DNA of 13,257 nt from the NCBI GenBank assembly GCA_964655775.1, contig CAZZNQ010000105.1, forward strand, positions 1 through 13,257. Reading direction: 5' to 3'. Both the position numbers and the translations under genes were made by a program. This document shows positions 1 through 5,708 of the stretch, in pieces; the first letter of the stretch is position 1; each line of letters begins with the position of its first letter. The notes under the pieces were generated by a model, which did not search any database, was not told the origin of the DNA, and saw only the letters and a list, made by a program, of their open reading frames with translations. The DNA comes from CAZZNQ01 sp964655775 (GTDB taxonomy: Bacteria; Planctomycetota; Brocadiia; SM23-32).

Positions 1-267
1 CGTGAACTCCATCGGCATCTGCGGCCGGTGCGAACCGCGGTGCAGGCGCATGACGATGGTGCCGAGGTAGCGGTTGAGTTCGGGGTCCAGGTACTCGCCG
101 CCGTACATGTAGACGATGCTGGGATGCGAGTTGTCGCCGAGCGAGAGTTCCTGGGAATCGCCCACCAGCATGAACTGCGCCCCCCCCGACACTGGGTTCG
201 TCCGGCAGCCCGCCGCCAGGGCGCAGGCCAGCGCCAGGAAGACCGGGAGCAACCGTTCTCGTGTCAT
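1..267 (-). CDS. M48-family metallopeptidase lipoprotein, N-terminal 89 residues (runs off left edge)
   Basis: Seen: the frame opens at an ATG preceded by GAGAGGG and stays open to the window edge. It begins with a lipoprotein signal: positively charged MTRER, a hydrophobic run, then lipobox LAAGC with the lipidated Cys at residue 21. Directly after the Cys come TNPVSGGAQFML and then DSQELSLG. Known: this arrangement, a lipobox followed by NPVSG, a short aromatic/hydrophobic stretch and an E-x3-G segment, is typical of the start of bacterial M48 (BepA/LoiP-like) zinc metallopeptidases that act in periplasmic or outer-membrane protein quality control. The HExxH catalytic site would lie beyond the window, so catalysis cannot be confirmed here. 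The segment LDPELNRYLGTIVMRL also fits the family's N-terminal helix. The gene lies 11 nt after a tiny lipoprotein gene, so the two are probably co-transcribed. Confidence 0.82.
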   Translation of the reverse strand, partial: MTRERLLPVFLALACALAAGCRTNPVSGGAQFMLVGDSQELSLGDNSHPSIVYMYGGEYLDPELNRYLGTIVMRLHRGSHRPQMPMEFT

Positions 268-278
268 GGGATTCCCTC

Positions 279-464
279 TCACCGGTTGACGATGTAGTCG
301 CCCCGTCCGGCGTCCGGATCGCGGTAGGTCAGGTGGCCTTCCAGTTCGGTCAACGGCGGCCGGGTGACCCGGTCCAGGTCGCGTATCTCGTGGCTGATGC
401 GGCAGCCGGTCAACGCCCAAGCTATCGCCGCGCAGCACAACAACATAATGAGCAGCCTTCGCAT
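279..464 (-). CDS. Small 61-aa lipoprotein of unknown function
   Basis: Seen: a short ORF starting MRRLLIMLLCCAAIAWALTGC, an almost ideal lipoprotein signal with lipobox LTGC and Cys21 as the predicted lipid-modified residue. That leaves a mature peptide of 41 residues, charged and rich in Asp, Arg and Glu, with no transmembrane segment. A purine-rich GAGGACGG stretch precedes the ATG. It ends 11 nt before the M48 lipoprotein start, on the same strand, so the pair looks like one operon. Inference: it may be an envelope partner of the peptidase or simply a co-transcribed lipoprotein. I do not recognise a family. The 71-nt gap to the upstream permease holds only a weak promoter-like sequence (TTGAGT at 535-540), so it could also be read through from the permease gene. 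Confidence 0.7.
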   Translation of the reverse strand: MRRLLIMLLCCAAIAWALTGCRISHEIRDLDRVTRPPLTELEGHLTYRDPDAGRGDYIVNR

Positions 465-535
465 CCCGTCCTCGCCTCCGCCTTTGCCTGAGCCTTTGAC
501 ACCGTGTTTGAGCTTACACTATCGCCCGGCGTGAC

Positions 536-1462
536 TCAAGCTTTGGGGCGGGTCGCCCGGGCGTTGCGGACGGCGTCGGCCATGTAGATGCCCAGCGCCA
601 GCCAGATGAAGCCAAAGCTTACCGCGTGGGCGGTCGAGAACGGTTCGTGGTAGACCAGCAGGCCCAGCAGAAACATGCAGGTGGGGGCGGTGTACTGGAG
701 AAACCCCAGCGTGGTGAGGCGGATCCGACGCACTCCCAGGCCGAAGAGCAGCAGCGGGACGGCGGTGACGACGCCGGCGCCCGGCAGCATCACCGATTCG
801 GCCCCGCCGTAGCTCCAGAACCAGCGCACTTCGGTCCACGGCGCGCTCAGCAGGTAGAGCAGGGCGGGCACGCTCAGCAGCAGGCATTCGGCCGTCACGC
901 CCGGCAGGGCCTCCACTGACTGCAGCTTGCGTACCAGCGCGTAGAGGGCGAAGCTCGCGGCCAGCGTCAGTCCGAGCCAGGGCACCACGCCCTGACTGAC
1001 CGTGAGGTAGACCACGCCGACGCCGGCCAACATGATCGCAGCGATCTGCGGTCGGCGCAGCTGCTCACGGAGCACCAGAGCCCCCAGCGCGACGTTCACG
1101 AGCGGGTTGATGTAATAGCCCATGCTGCATTCCACCACTCGTCCGGCCTGCACGCCCCACACAAACACGCCCCAGTTCAGGCCCAGCATCGCGGCGTTGA
1201 GCAGTTGCAGGCGGCCGGTGCGCTTTCCGACCAGGGCGGCCCGCACACGGCCGAGATCGCCCCGCACCGCCATGAGGATGGTCAGGAAGACGGCCGACCA
1301 GAAGATGCGATGCGCCAGCACCTCCAGCGCGCCGACATCGCCCAGCGCCTTCCAGTACGGCGGAAGAAGGCCCCACATAAGAAAGGAAAGAAAGGCCGCC
1401 ACCGCGCCCAACGCGTACGACGGTCCCACAGACGTTCGCGCGCGGTCGGACTGCTGTGCCAT
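536..1462 (-). CDS. rarD: EamA-family permease, RarD type (drug/metabolite transporter superfamily)
   Basis: Seen: 308 residues with about ten hydrophobic helices. Near residues 24-60 is a RarD-like start (FLSFLMWGLLPPYWKAL, then HRIFWS). The RarD signature ECSMGYYINPLVNVALG is at 111-127, followed by LREQL, and a second-half block TAVPLLLFGLGVRRIRL then LGFLQYTAPTCMFLLG lies at about 233-267. Known: RarD proteins are inner-membrane DMT transporters of about 300 residues, historically linked to chloramphenicol sensitivity; the natural substrate is uncertain. The start was set at 1462 because GGAG precedes it with 7-nt spacing and the length then matches the family. The longer reading frame to 1549 would add 29 Pro/Ser-rich residues unlike the family and would overlap the promoter at 1501-1529. 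The gene appears to have its own promoter, separate from the methyltransferase operon upstream. Confidence 0.88.
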   Translation of the reverse strand: MAQQSDRARTSVGPSYALGAVAAFLSFLMWGLLPPYWKALGDVGALEVLAHRIFWSAVFLTILMAVRGDLGRVRAALVGKRTGRLQLLNAAMLGLNWGVFVWGVQAGRVVECSMGYYINPLVNVALGALVLREQLRRPQIAAIMLAGVGVVYLTVSQGVVPWLGLTLAASFALYALVRKLQSVEALPGVTAECLLLSVPALLYLLSAPWTEVRWFWSYGGAESVMLPGAGVVTAVPLLLFGLGVRRIRLTTLGFLQYTAPTCMFLLGLLVYHEPFSTAHAVSFGFIWLALGIYMADAVRNARATRPKA

Positions 1463-1469
1463 GGGCGGG

Positions 1470-1473
1470 CTCC
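1470..1473 (-). promoter_or_regulatory. Shine-Dalgarno sequence fixing the rarD start
   Basis: GGAG, read on the minus strand, lies 7 nt before the ATG at 1462. No comparable site precedes the upstream in-frame start at 1549. Confidence 0.55.
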
Positions 1474-1500
1474 GGTGGGGCGCAGAAAGGGCAGGCGGGG

Positions 1501-1529
1501 ATGATACCGCGCAAGGCCCCGATGGACAA
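1501..1529 (-). promoter_or_regulatory. Sigma70-like promoter for rarD
   Basis: On the minus strand TTGTCC (1524-1529, 4 of 6 to consensus) is followed by a 17-nt spacer and TATCAT (1501-1506, 5 of 6). The -10 ends 38 nt before the rarD ATG and the element lies in the 93-nt gap after the methyltransferase stop. Use of an E. coli-type consensus in this unidentified organism is an assumption. Confidence 0.5.
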
Positions 1530-1555
1530 GGTCGGACTCCGTCGATCACGCAACG

Positions 1556-2293
1556 TTAACGCGGCTTGCGCGCGAGGAACCAGAAATAGGGCATGAAAAG
1601 GAACGAGCAGCCGCCGCAAGTGTCCGGCGATTGGTCTCCGAGCGATGCGAGGAACTCCTGCTCCTGCGGCCACGCCTCGGCCAGTTCGTCCGGTTGAGGC
1701 AGCGAAGGGTGGACGCCGGCCTCCACCTCGAAGCCCGCCCTGCGGAGCAGGTCCGGCAGCTTGCGCGCGATCTCGGGATCGGCGCCCAGCCGGCGCAGGG
1801 CGTTCGCCATCGGCGGGCCGAGGGCCGTCTCCTCCGGATGCTCGATCCGCCCGCCGAAGTCCGGCTCGGCCGCGACAATCAGTTCCGATCCGGCCTTCAA
1901 TACCCGGCGGACCTCGGCTGCAACCGCTACCGGGTCCGGGAGCCACAGGAACAGCATCTGCGTGAAGACCAGATCGAACGCTCCGTCTGCAAACGGCAGC
2001 CTCTCCCCGCGGGCTACCAGAGCCGAGGTGCCGGTGAACCGGTCGCGCTCTGCGGCCAAGGTCTCGGGGCTCACGTCGACGGCGACCACCTCGCCCCTAC
2101 AGCGTCGTCCAAGTTCCTCGGTGGCAAGGCCGGTGCCGCAGCCCACGTCCAGCACGCGGTGTTTGCGGCGGATGCCGACCCGCCGCAGCAGGCGGCTGCG
2201 CACCCCGTAGAACCACTCGGACTGCCGGGCGTACTGCCGGTCCAGCGCGCGGACGGTCTTTTCAGTGAGGCCTTTGCCTTCCTCCGGCGTCAT
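1556..2293 (-). CDS. Class I SAM-dependent methyltransferase (Methyltransf_11-like), third gene of the maturase operon
   Basis: Seen: 245 residues. Motif I VLDVGCGTG is at 47-55, the post-I acidic motif VAVDVS at 70-75, and the conserved LPFADGAFDLVF block at 99-110, followed by a helix with EVRRVLKAG (127-135) typical of the Rossmann methyltransferase fold. The start was chosen at 2293 because its ATG overlaps the TGA of the preceding gene (ATGA), a classic translational coupling; the longer frame from 2344 would lie inside that gene's Cys-Ala tail. Known: this fold transfers the S-methyl group of SAM to O, N, C or S acceptors; the acceptor cannot be read from sequence. The C-terminus holds TCGGC (225-229). 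Inference: operon position makes a role in modifying the Cys-rich membrane protein possible, but an unrelated small-molecule or quinone-type methyltransferase is equally compatible. Confidence 0.85.
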   Translation of the reverse strand: MTPEEGKGLTEKTVRALDRQYARQSEWFYGVRSRLLRRVGIRRKHRVLDVGCGTGLATEELGRRCRGEVVAVDVSPETLAAERDRFTGTSALVARGERLPFADGAFDLVFTQMLFLWLPDPVAVAAEVRRVLKAGSELIVAAEPDFGGRIEHPEETALGPPMANALRRLGADPEIARKLPDLLRRAGFEVEAGVHPSLPQPDELAEAWPQEQEFLASLGDQSPDTCGGCSFLFMPYFWFLARKPR

Positions 2294-4038
2294 CGCCCGC
2301 CGCCCGCACAGGCGCAGGCGCACGCGCAACCGGCGCAGGCACAAGCACAGCCTCCGCCGACGCAGCCCCCCCCTCCGCTGCTCGCCGACTCGGCGATGTC
2401 GCTGAGCGTATCCAGCGTGAACCGGTCGATCTTGGAGAGGTCCAGCACCTTGCGCGGCTGCAGGGCCTCGTGGATCGAGTCTGCGGCCGGCCTCAGGGAT
2501 TGGCGCATGCTCCGCGACCAGTTCCAGTGATGGCCCGACCCCCAGAAGTGCCAGGCCGGTCGGTAGTGCCAGCCACGCCCGCGCTGGTCCGCCATGCGTT
2601 CGTCGTAATCGTCGGAGAGCGCCAACCAGTTAATGTGGCGCTGGGCCAAGGCGTCCTTCTGAGCGTTTCTCGGCTCCCCCTCGATCTGTTGCCAGGCTCG
2701 GTCGACCACGCGGCGGTAGTACTCGCGCGTCGCCTCCACGTCGAAGCCCGTCATCTTGTAGCGGACAAGGCCGATCAGTCGCTCGATGGGCTTCTGGAAT
2801 GGCTTCTCTGCCAGCGGCCCGGGCGGTCCTTCCAGCCTCTCAACGAACCCCACCTCGTAGGGCTCGAGGGACACGCGTCTGCCGTCCGGCAGCTCGACGA
2901 CGTTCGGCGACGGGCGGGAGCCGGCCGGCTCGATCTGGAGCGGATCGGACGATGTCGCCCGGACGGCGCCTTTGTCCAGCAGCGACGTGAAGATCATGGC
3001 CAGCACGCGGTCCATCGGCGTGTCCATGAGGATGGCCGCTTCCGGAGGCGTCAGGCCGCGGCATATCCTGCCGCCCTCCACGCTGGCGAGAGCCGCAAGG
3101 TAGCGCGGCTTGCGGCGGTATACCCCGAGGTAGTAGGCCACGGCGACGACCAGCAGTATGGGCCAGAGCGCTAGGTGCAGGTGCGGCGACTGGAACATGA
3201 TGAAGACGGTCACGCCCAGCAGAACCAACAGCACGCTGCATCCGGTGCCGCGCGTCGCGAACAGGAAGAACGCTGCGATGAGCATGAGGAGGATGCCGCC
3301 GCTAACCTGTTGGGCTGCGGCCGACCGATCCCACCACATCAGGAACTCGGTCCAGGCGTAGCTTTTCAGCACCCGGTCCATCACCGAACGCGGAAACGAG
3401 CATCCGAACATCATCGGCCCCGTGAGGGGATACTTCTTCTGCCACGAGACGAACGGTGCGCCCTCCGGATCGAGGATGCCCTTCCGGAAGAACGGCTTTT
3501 CGTCGGAGTGCCAAACCACCTGGTCCGGGTCGACGCCCTCGGGGAACGCCACCACCAGCAGAAGCTGGGTCTCCCCGACCACGTACTCCTCGCCGAACCA
3601 GGTCGGTGTGAAGCGGATGGACGCGCGCTCAGGATCGTCGCTGTCCTCATAGACCATGTCCGGCACGCGGGCGCGGCACGTGAACACGCCCTTTCCTCCG
3701 GGGGCTATCGTTCCGGCGCCCAGATGCACCTCCGGGCCGACGTCGATGTAGGTGGACGGCTTCCATTGCTTCGCCGGTCTGCCGTCGATCGTCGCCCCCA
3801 GCACCTCGTAGCCCTTCTTGGGCATGCCGACGTCGACCACGTCGATCGGGTGCGCGCCGGGCTGGTTCCGGAAGACGATGCGGTAATCGACGATGGCGGA
3901 GGCGTCCGGCTGGACCGTGACCACCACCCGCATCTCCGGCACTTCGAAGAGGTACGAGGCGGCCTGCGTCTCGGAGCAGATGAACAGGCAGCAGAACGCG
4001 GTCAGTGCAGCGATTGCCGAGATGCTCACGCGTCTCAT
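2290..4038 (-). CDS. DUF2207-like membrane protein with C-terminal Gly-Cys-Ala tail (candidate radical SAM substrate)
   Basis: Seen: 582 residues. A Sec signal at about 1-27 (ends ETQA) is followed by a roughly 200-residue beta-rich extracytoplasmic region. Three hydrophobic helices lie near 247-262, 267-283 and 289-307, ended by YRRKPR, which predicts a cytoplasmic C-terminal half. A short helical block LTPPEAAILMDTP (329-341) then LLDKGAVR resembles the cytoplasmic part of DUF2207 proteins. A Trp/His-rich stretch is at 490-507. From residue 555 the chain becomes Gly, Cys and Ala only apart from one Val and the terminal Arg, with Cys at 559, 564, 566, 568, 571, 573, 575 and 577. GGAGG precedes the start. 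The gene begins 3 nt after a radical SAM gene and overlaps a methyltransferase gene. Inference: the tail is modified by the neighbours; structural metal binding by the cysteines is the main alternative. Confidence 0.82.
   Translation of the reverse strand: MRRVSISAIAALTAFCCLFICSETQAASYLFEVPEMRVVVTVQPDASAIVDYRIVFRNQPGAHPIDVVDVGMPKKGYEVLGATIDGRPAKQWKPSTYIDVGPEVHLGAGTIAPGGKGVFTCRARVPDMVYEDSDDPERASIRFTPTWFGEEYVVGETQLLLVVAFPEGVDPDQVVWHSDEKPFFRKGILDPEGAPFVSWQKKYPLTGPMMFGCSFPRSVMDRVLKSYAWTEFLMWWDRSAAAQQVSGGILLMLIAAFFLFATRGTGCSVLLVLLGVTVFIMFQSPHLHLALWPILLVVAVAYYLGVYRRKPRYLAALASVEGGRICRGLTPPEAAILMDTPMDRVLAMIFTSLLDKGAVRATSSDPLQIEPAGSRPSPNVVELPDGRRVSLEPYEVGFVERLEGPPGPLAEKPFQKPIERLIGLVRYKMTGFDVEATREYYRRVVDRAWQQIEGEPRNAQKDALAQRHINWLALSDDYDERMADQRGRGWHYRPAWHFWGSGHHWNWSRSMRQSLRPAADSIHEALQPRKVLDLSKIDRFTLDTLSDIAESASSGGGGCVGGGCACACAGCACACACAGGGR
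2293..2376 (-). other. Coding segment for the Gly/Cys/Ala tail (residues 555-582)
   Basis: The segment encodes four Gly, Cys-Val, three Gly, three Cys-Ala pairs, Gly, four Cys-Ala pairs, three Gly and Arg. Cys is written with both TGC and TGT and Ala with GCC, GCG and GCT. The repeat is therefore kept at protein level and is not just a young DNA microsatellite. The extreme end sits immediately before the stop codon, where modification tails of peptide substrates usually lie. Confidence 0.8.
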
Positions 4039-4041
4039 GCC

Positions 4042-5397
4042 TCAGCCCTCCGATACGCGGTCGGTGCAGCAGACCAGGTCGTGTTCGCGGCTGAGCGGGC
4101 AGCCGCTGCCGCAGACGGCGAAGTCGGGGCAGGATCGGCAGTCGTCCGGCACGGCCAGGCGCTCGCGGATCTCACGGAAGACCTCCCCGTTCCAGATCGC
4201 CTCCCACTTGTCCTCCAGAATGTTGCCCGCCGTCTGGAAGCAGCTCTGGCACGGCAGCACGTCGCCGTTGGGCTCGATGCAGATGTTGTATTCGGCGGCC
4301 GTGCAGCGCTTGAAGCCCAGGCCCATCTCGGCCGGATTCATCCGGCAGTAGGGGGTGGGCGTGTACCAGATGAAGCGCATTCCCAGCGACACCGCGCGTT
4401 CCCGCACCAGCGGCAGGGCAAGGGCAAGCTCCTCGATGGTCAGGCCGACGTCGCTTTCCTTCGCGCCGCCGGAGTATATCAGCGAATTGCACGCGAAGGT
4501 GCGCACGCCCATGTCGTGCAGGAACTCGACCGTCGCCTCGATCTCGGGCGCGTTCAGCTTCGTCAGGGTCGTGTTGGTGACGACGTAGACCTCCTCGGAC
4601 AGCATGTTCTTCAGCCCGGCCAGCGTCTCCGCATGGCCGTCCGCGCCGACCATCTGGTTGTGGATCTCCTCCAGGTGCGACTCGACGGTGATCTGCACGT
4701 GATCCAGCCCCGCGCCCAGCAGCAGGCGGGCGTAGTCGCGGTCGGCCAGGCGTCGTCCGTTCGTCAGCAGGCCGGTGATCTGCCCCAGGTCTTCGGCGGC
4801 CTCGACCAGTTCGGGTAGGCTGTCGCAGAGCGTCGCCTCGCCACCGGTGAAACACACGTGCGGCACGCCCGCGTCCCAGAGATTCTCGAGCACCGTGCGC
4901 CACTGTTGGGCCGAGAGCGACGGCATCTCCTTGTCGCGTTCGACGTAGCAGTGCGGGCAGTCGTTCTGGCAGCGATACGTCAGGGCCAGGTCCGCCCGAT
5001 ACGGCGCAGAGACCTCGAACGAGAACGGCTCGTCCTCCGGCGACATCAGTTCCTGCCACGGGCATTCGCCGCCCGGTTCGGCGACGTGATGGATGATCTG
5101 CTCCAGCCGGGCGTAGTCCCGGGCGAGCTGGTTCACGTCGATCCCGCGGAACACCTTGCCCAGCGCCCTGCGCGTCTCGGCGAGGCCCTTGCCCTCCAGG
5201 ATGCACCTTGCGACCTCCAGCCCGGATTGGTTCAGGCGCACCGCCACGGATGCGTCCACCAGCATCAGGCCGGAGCCGTCCGGTTCGGTGCGGAGGTGTA
5301 TGCGGGAATGGCGGTCGGGGCGCTCGATGCGGTAGTGGCGGATGCCGGGCTCGGGCGCCGACGGCGTGGCGGGAATGAGGAAGCGTTTCCAACCCAT
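4042..5397 (-). CDS. Radical SAM/SPASM peptide maturase with N-terminal RRE/PqqD-like domain
   Basis: Seen: 451 residues. Residues about 42-105 read as a PqqD-like unit (short strands, then LNQSGLEVARCILEGKG, then two helices), the fold used as a RiPP recognition element. The radical SAM core follows: C143-x3-C147-x2-C150 (CQNDCPHC) binds the [4Fe-4S]-SAM cluster, GGE is at 185-187, and VQITVES lies near 234-240. The C-terminus is a SPASM domain with auxiliary-cluster cysteines at 351, 365, 373, 383 and 386 and a C420-x2-C423-x5-C429-x3-C433 block, plus C443/C444. Known: SPASM enzymes with this layout install thioether, C-C or cyclophane links, or other changes, in peptides. Inference: the substrate is the Cys-rich tail of the protein encoded 3 nt downstream. 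No small precursor gene is visible nearby. The ATG has only a weak ribosome-binding site. Confidence 0.9.
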   Translation of the reverse strand: MGWKRFLIPATPSAPEPGIRHYRIERPDRHSRIHLRTEPDGSGLMLVDASVAVRLNQSGLEVARCILEGKGLAETRRALGKVFRGIDVNQLARDYARLEQIIHHVAEPGGECPWQELMSPEDEPFSFEVSAPYRADLALTYRCQNDCPHCYVERDKEMPSLSAQQWRTVLENLWDAGVPHVCFTGGEATLCDSLPELVEAAEDLGQITGLLTNGRRLADRDYARLLLGAGLDHVQITVESHLEEIHNQMVGADGHAETLAGLKNMLSEEVYVVTNTTLTKLNAPEIEATVEFLHDMGVRTFACNSLIYSGGAKESDVGLTIEELALALPLVRERAVSLGMRFIWYTPTPYCRMNPAEMGLGFKRCTAAEYNICIEPNGDVLPCQSCFQTAGNILEDKWEAIWNGEVFREIRERLAVPDDCRSCPDFAVCGSGCPLSREHDLVCCTDRVSEG

Positions 5398-5445
5398 GCT
5401 GCGCAGTACCCCGGCGATAGCGGAGCGCGAAATCGGTTCGGACAG

Positions 5446-5474
5446 AACTTACCCGTCCGCCCGTCGGGTGTCAA
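5446..5474 (-). promoter_or_regulatory. Sigma70-like promoter for the radical SAM operon
   Basis: A perfect TTGACA (-35, 5469-5474 read on the minus strand) is followed by a 17-nt spacer and TAAGTT (-10, 5446-5451, 3 of 6). The -10 lies 48 nt before the maturase start. The strong -35 and exact spacing support it; the poor -10 could mean activator dependence or chance. Confidence 0.5.
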
Positions 5475-5499
5475 GGCTTGGGCGCCCGAGGGAAACTCG

Positions 5500-5528
5500 T
5501 TGCGTAGGGCATCGCGTTCTGCAATAAT
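5500..5528 (+). promoter_or_regulatory. Candidate promoter for the ATP-grasp gene
   Basis: TTGCGT (5500-5505), a 17-nt spacer and AATAAT (5523-5528, 5 of 6 to the -10 consensus). It would give a leader of about 170 nt that contains the inverted repeat at 5643-5679. Confidence 0.4.
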
Positions 5529-5642
5529 CGCAGCACGGTTCCATCGGGCGGCGGGAGACGTGGCCTGCTCGGGCAAGGGGGACATCCCGATAGGCCCCAT
5601 CATCTGCGAAGGGGCTGACCGAGTCCGTTGCGGAACAGCGGG

Positions 5643-5679
5643 GAGGGTGCCCGGGCGTCGATCATCGAACAGCACCCTC
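5643..5679. repeat. 8-bp inverted repeat (possible leader hairpin) upstream of the ATP-grasp gene
   Basis: GAGGGTGC at 5643-5650 is perfectly complementary to GCACCCTC at 5672-5679 across a 21-nt loop, and the loop contains a smaller TCGA/TCGA pairing. It ends 29 nt before the ATG. No U-run follows, so it is not a standard terminator; a leader hairpin or a dyad operator is possible. Confidence 0.45.
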
Positions 5680-5708
5680 GATTGCGACACTGCCGACAGG
5701 GGCGGCCA

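Larger units (their letters stand above)
5398..5708. other. Divergent intergenic region between the maturase operon and the ATP-grasp gene
   Basis: The 311-bp gap separates two divergent genes. I see no convincing coding frame. It holds one promoter-like element facing each way (5446-5474 minus, 5500-5528 plus) and an 8-bp inverted repeat in the leader of the plus-strand gene (5643-5679). I looked here for a short Cys-rich precursor-like peptide upstream of the maturase and found none on either strand. Confidence 0.6.

Noticed and set aside
1463..1549. N-terminal extension of the RarD protein to an upstream start
   Set aside because: The extension has no family similarity, covers the predicted promoter and lacks a ribosome-binding site; the start at 1462 has GGAG.
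2293..2364. Cys-Ala coding stretch as a simple-sequence DNA repeat or CRISPR-like repeat
   Set aside because: Codons vary between repeats, there are no spacers, and the frame is maintained to the stop of a long real gene.
1631..2530. 299-codon open frame on the plus strand
   Set aside because: Antisense to the methyltransferase and to the end of the Cys-tailed protein. Its Gln/Ala/Pro-rich segment is just the complement of the Cys-Ala tail.
3175..4818. 547-codon open frame on the plus strand
   Set aside because: It lies antisense across the membrane protein and the radical SAM gene, both with clear motifs. Its translation is Arg/His/Asp-rich without recognisable domains. Long antisense frames are expected at this G+C content.
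5398..5708. Search for a small Cys-rich precursor peptide upstream of the maturase
   Set aside because: No short frame with a ribosome-binding site and Cys-rich or leader-like sequence was found on either strand, which strengthens the case for the downstream tail as substrate.
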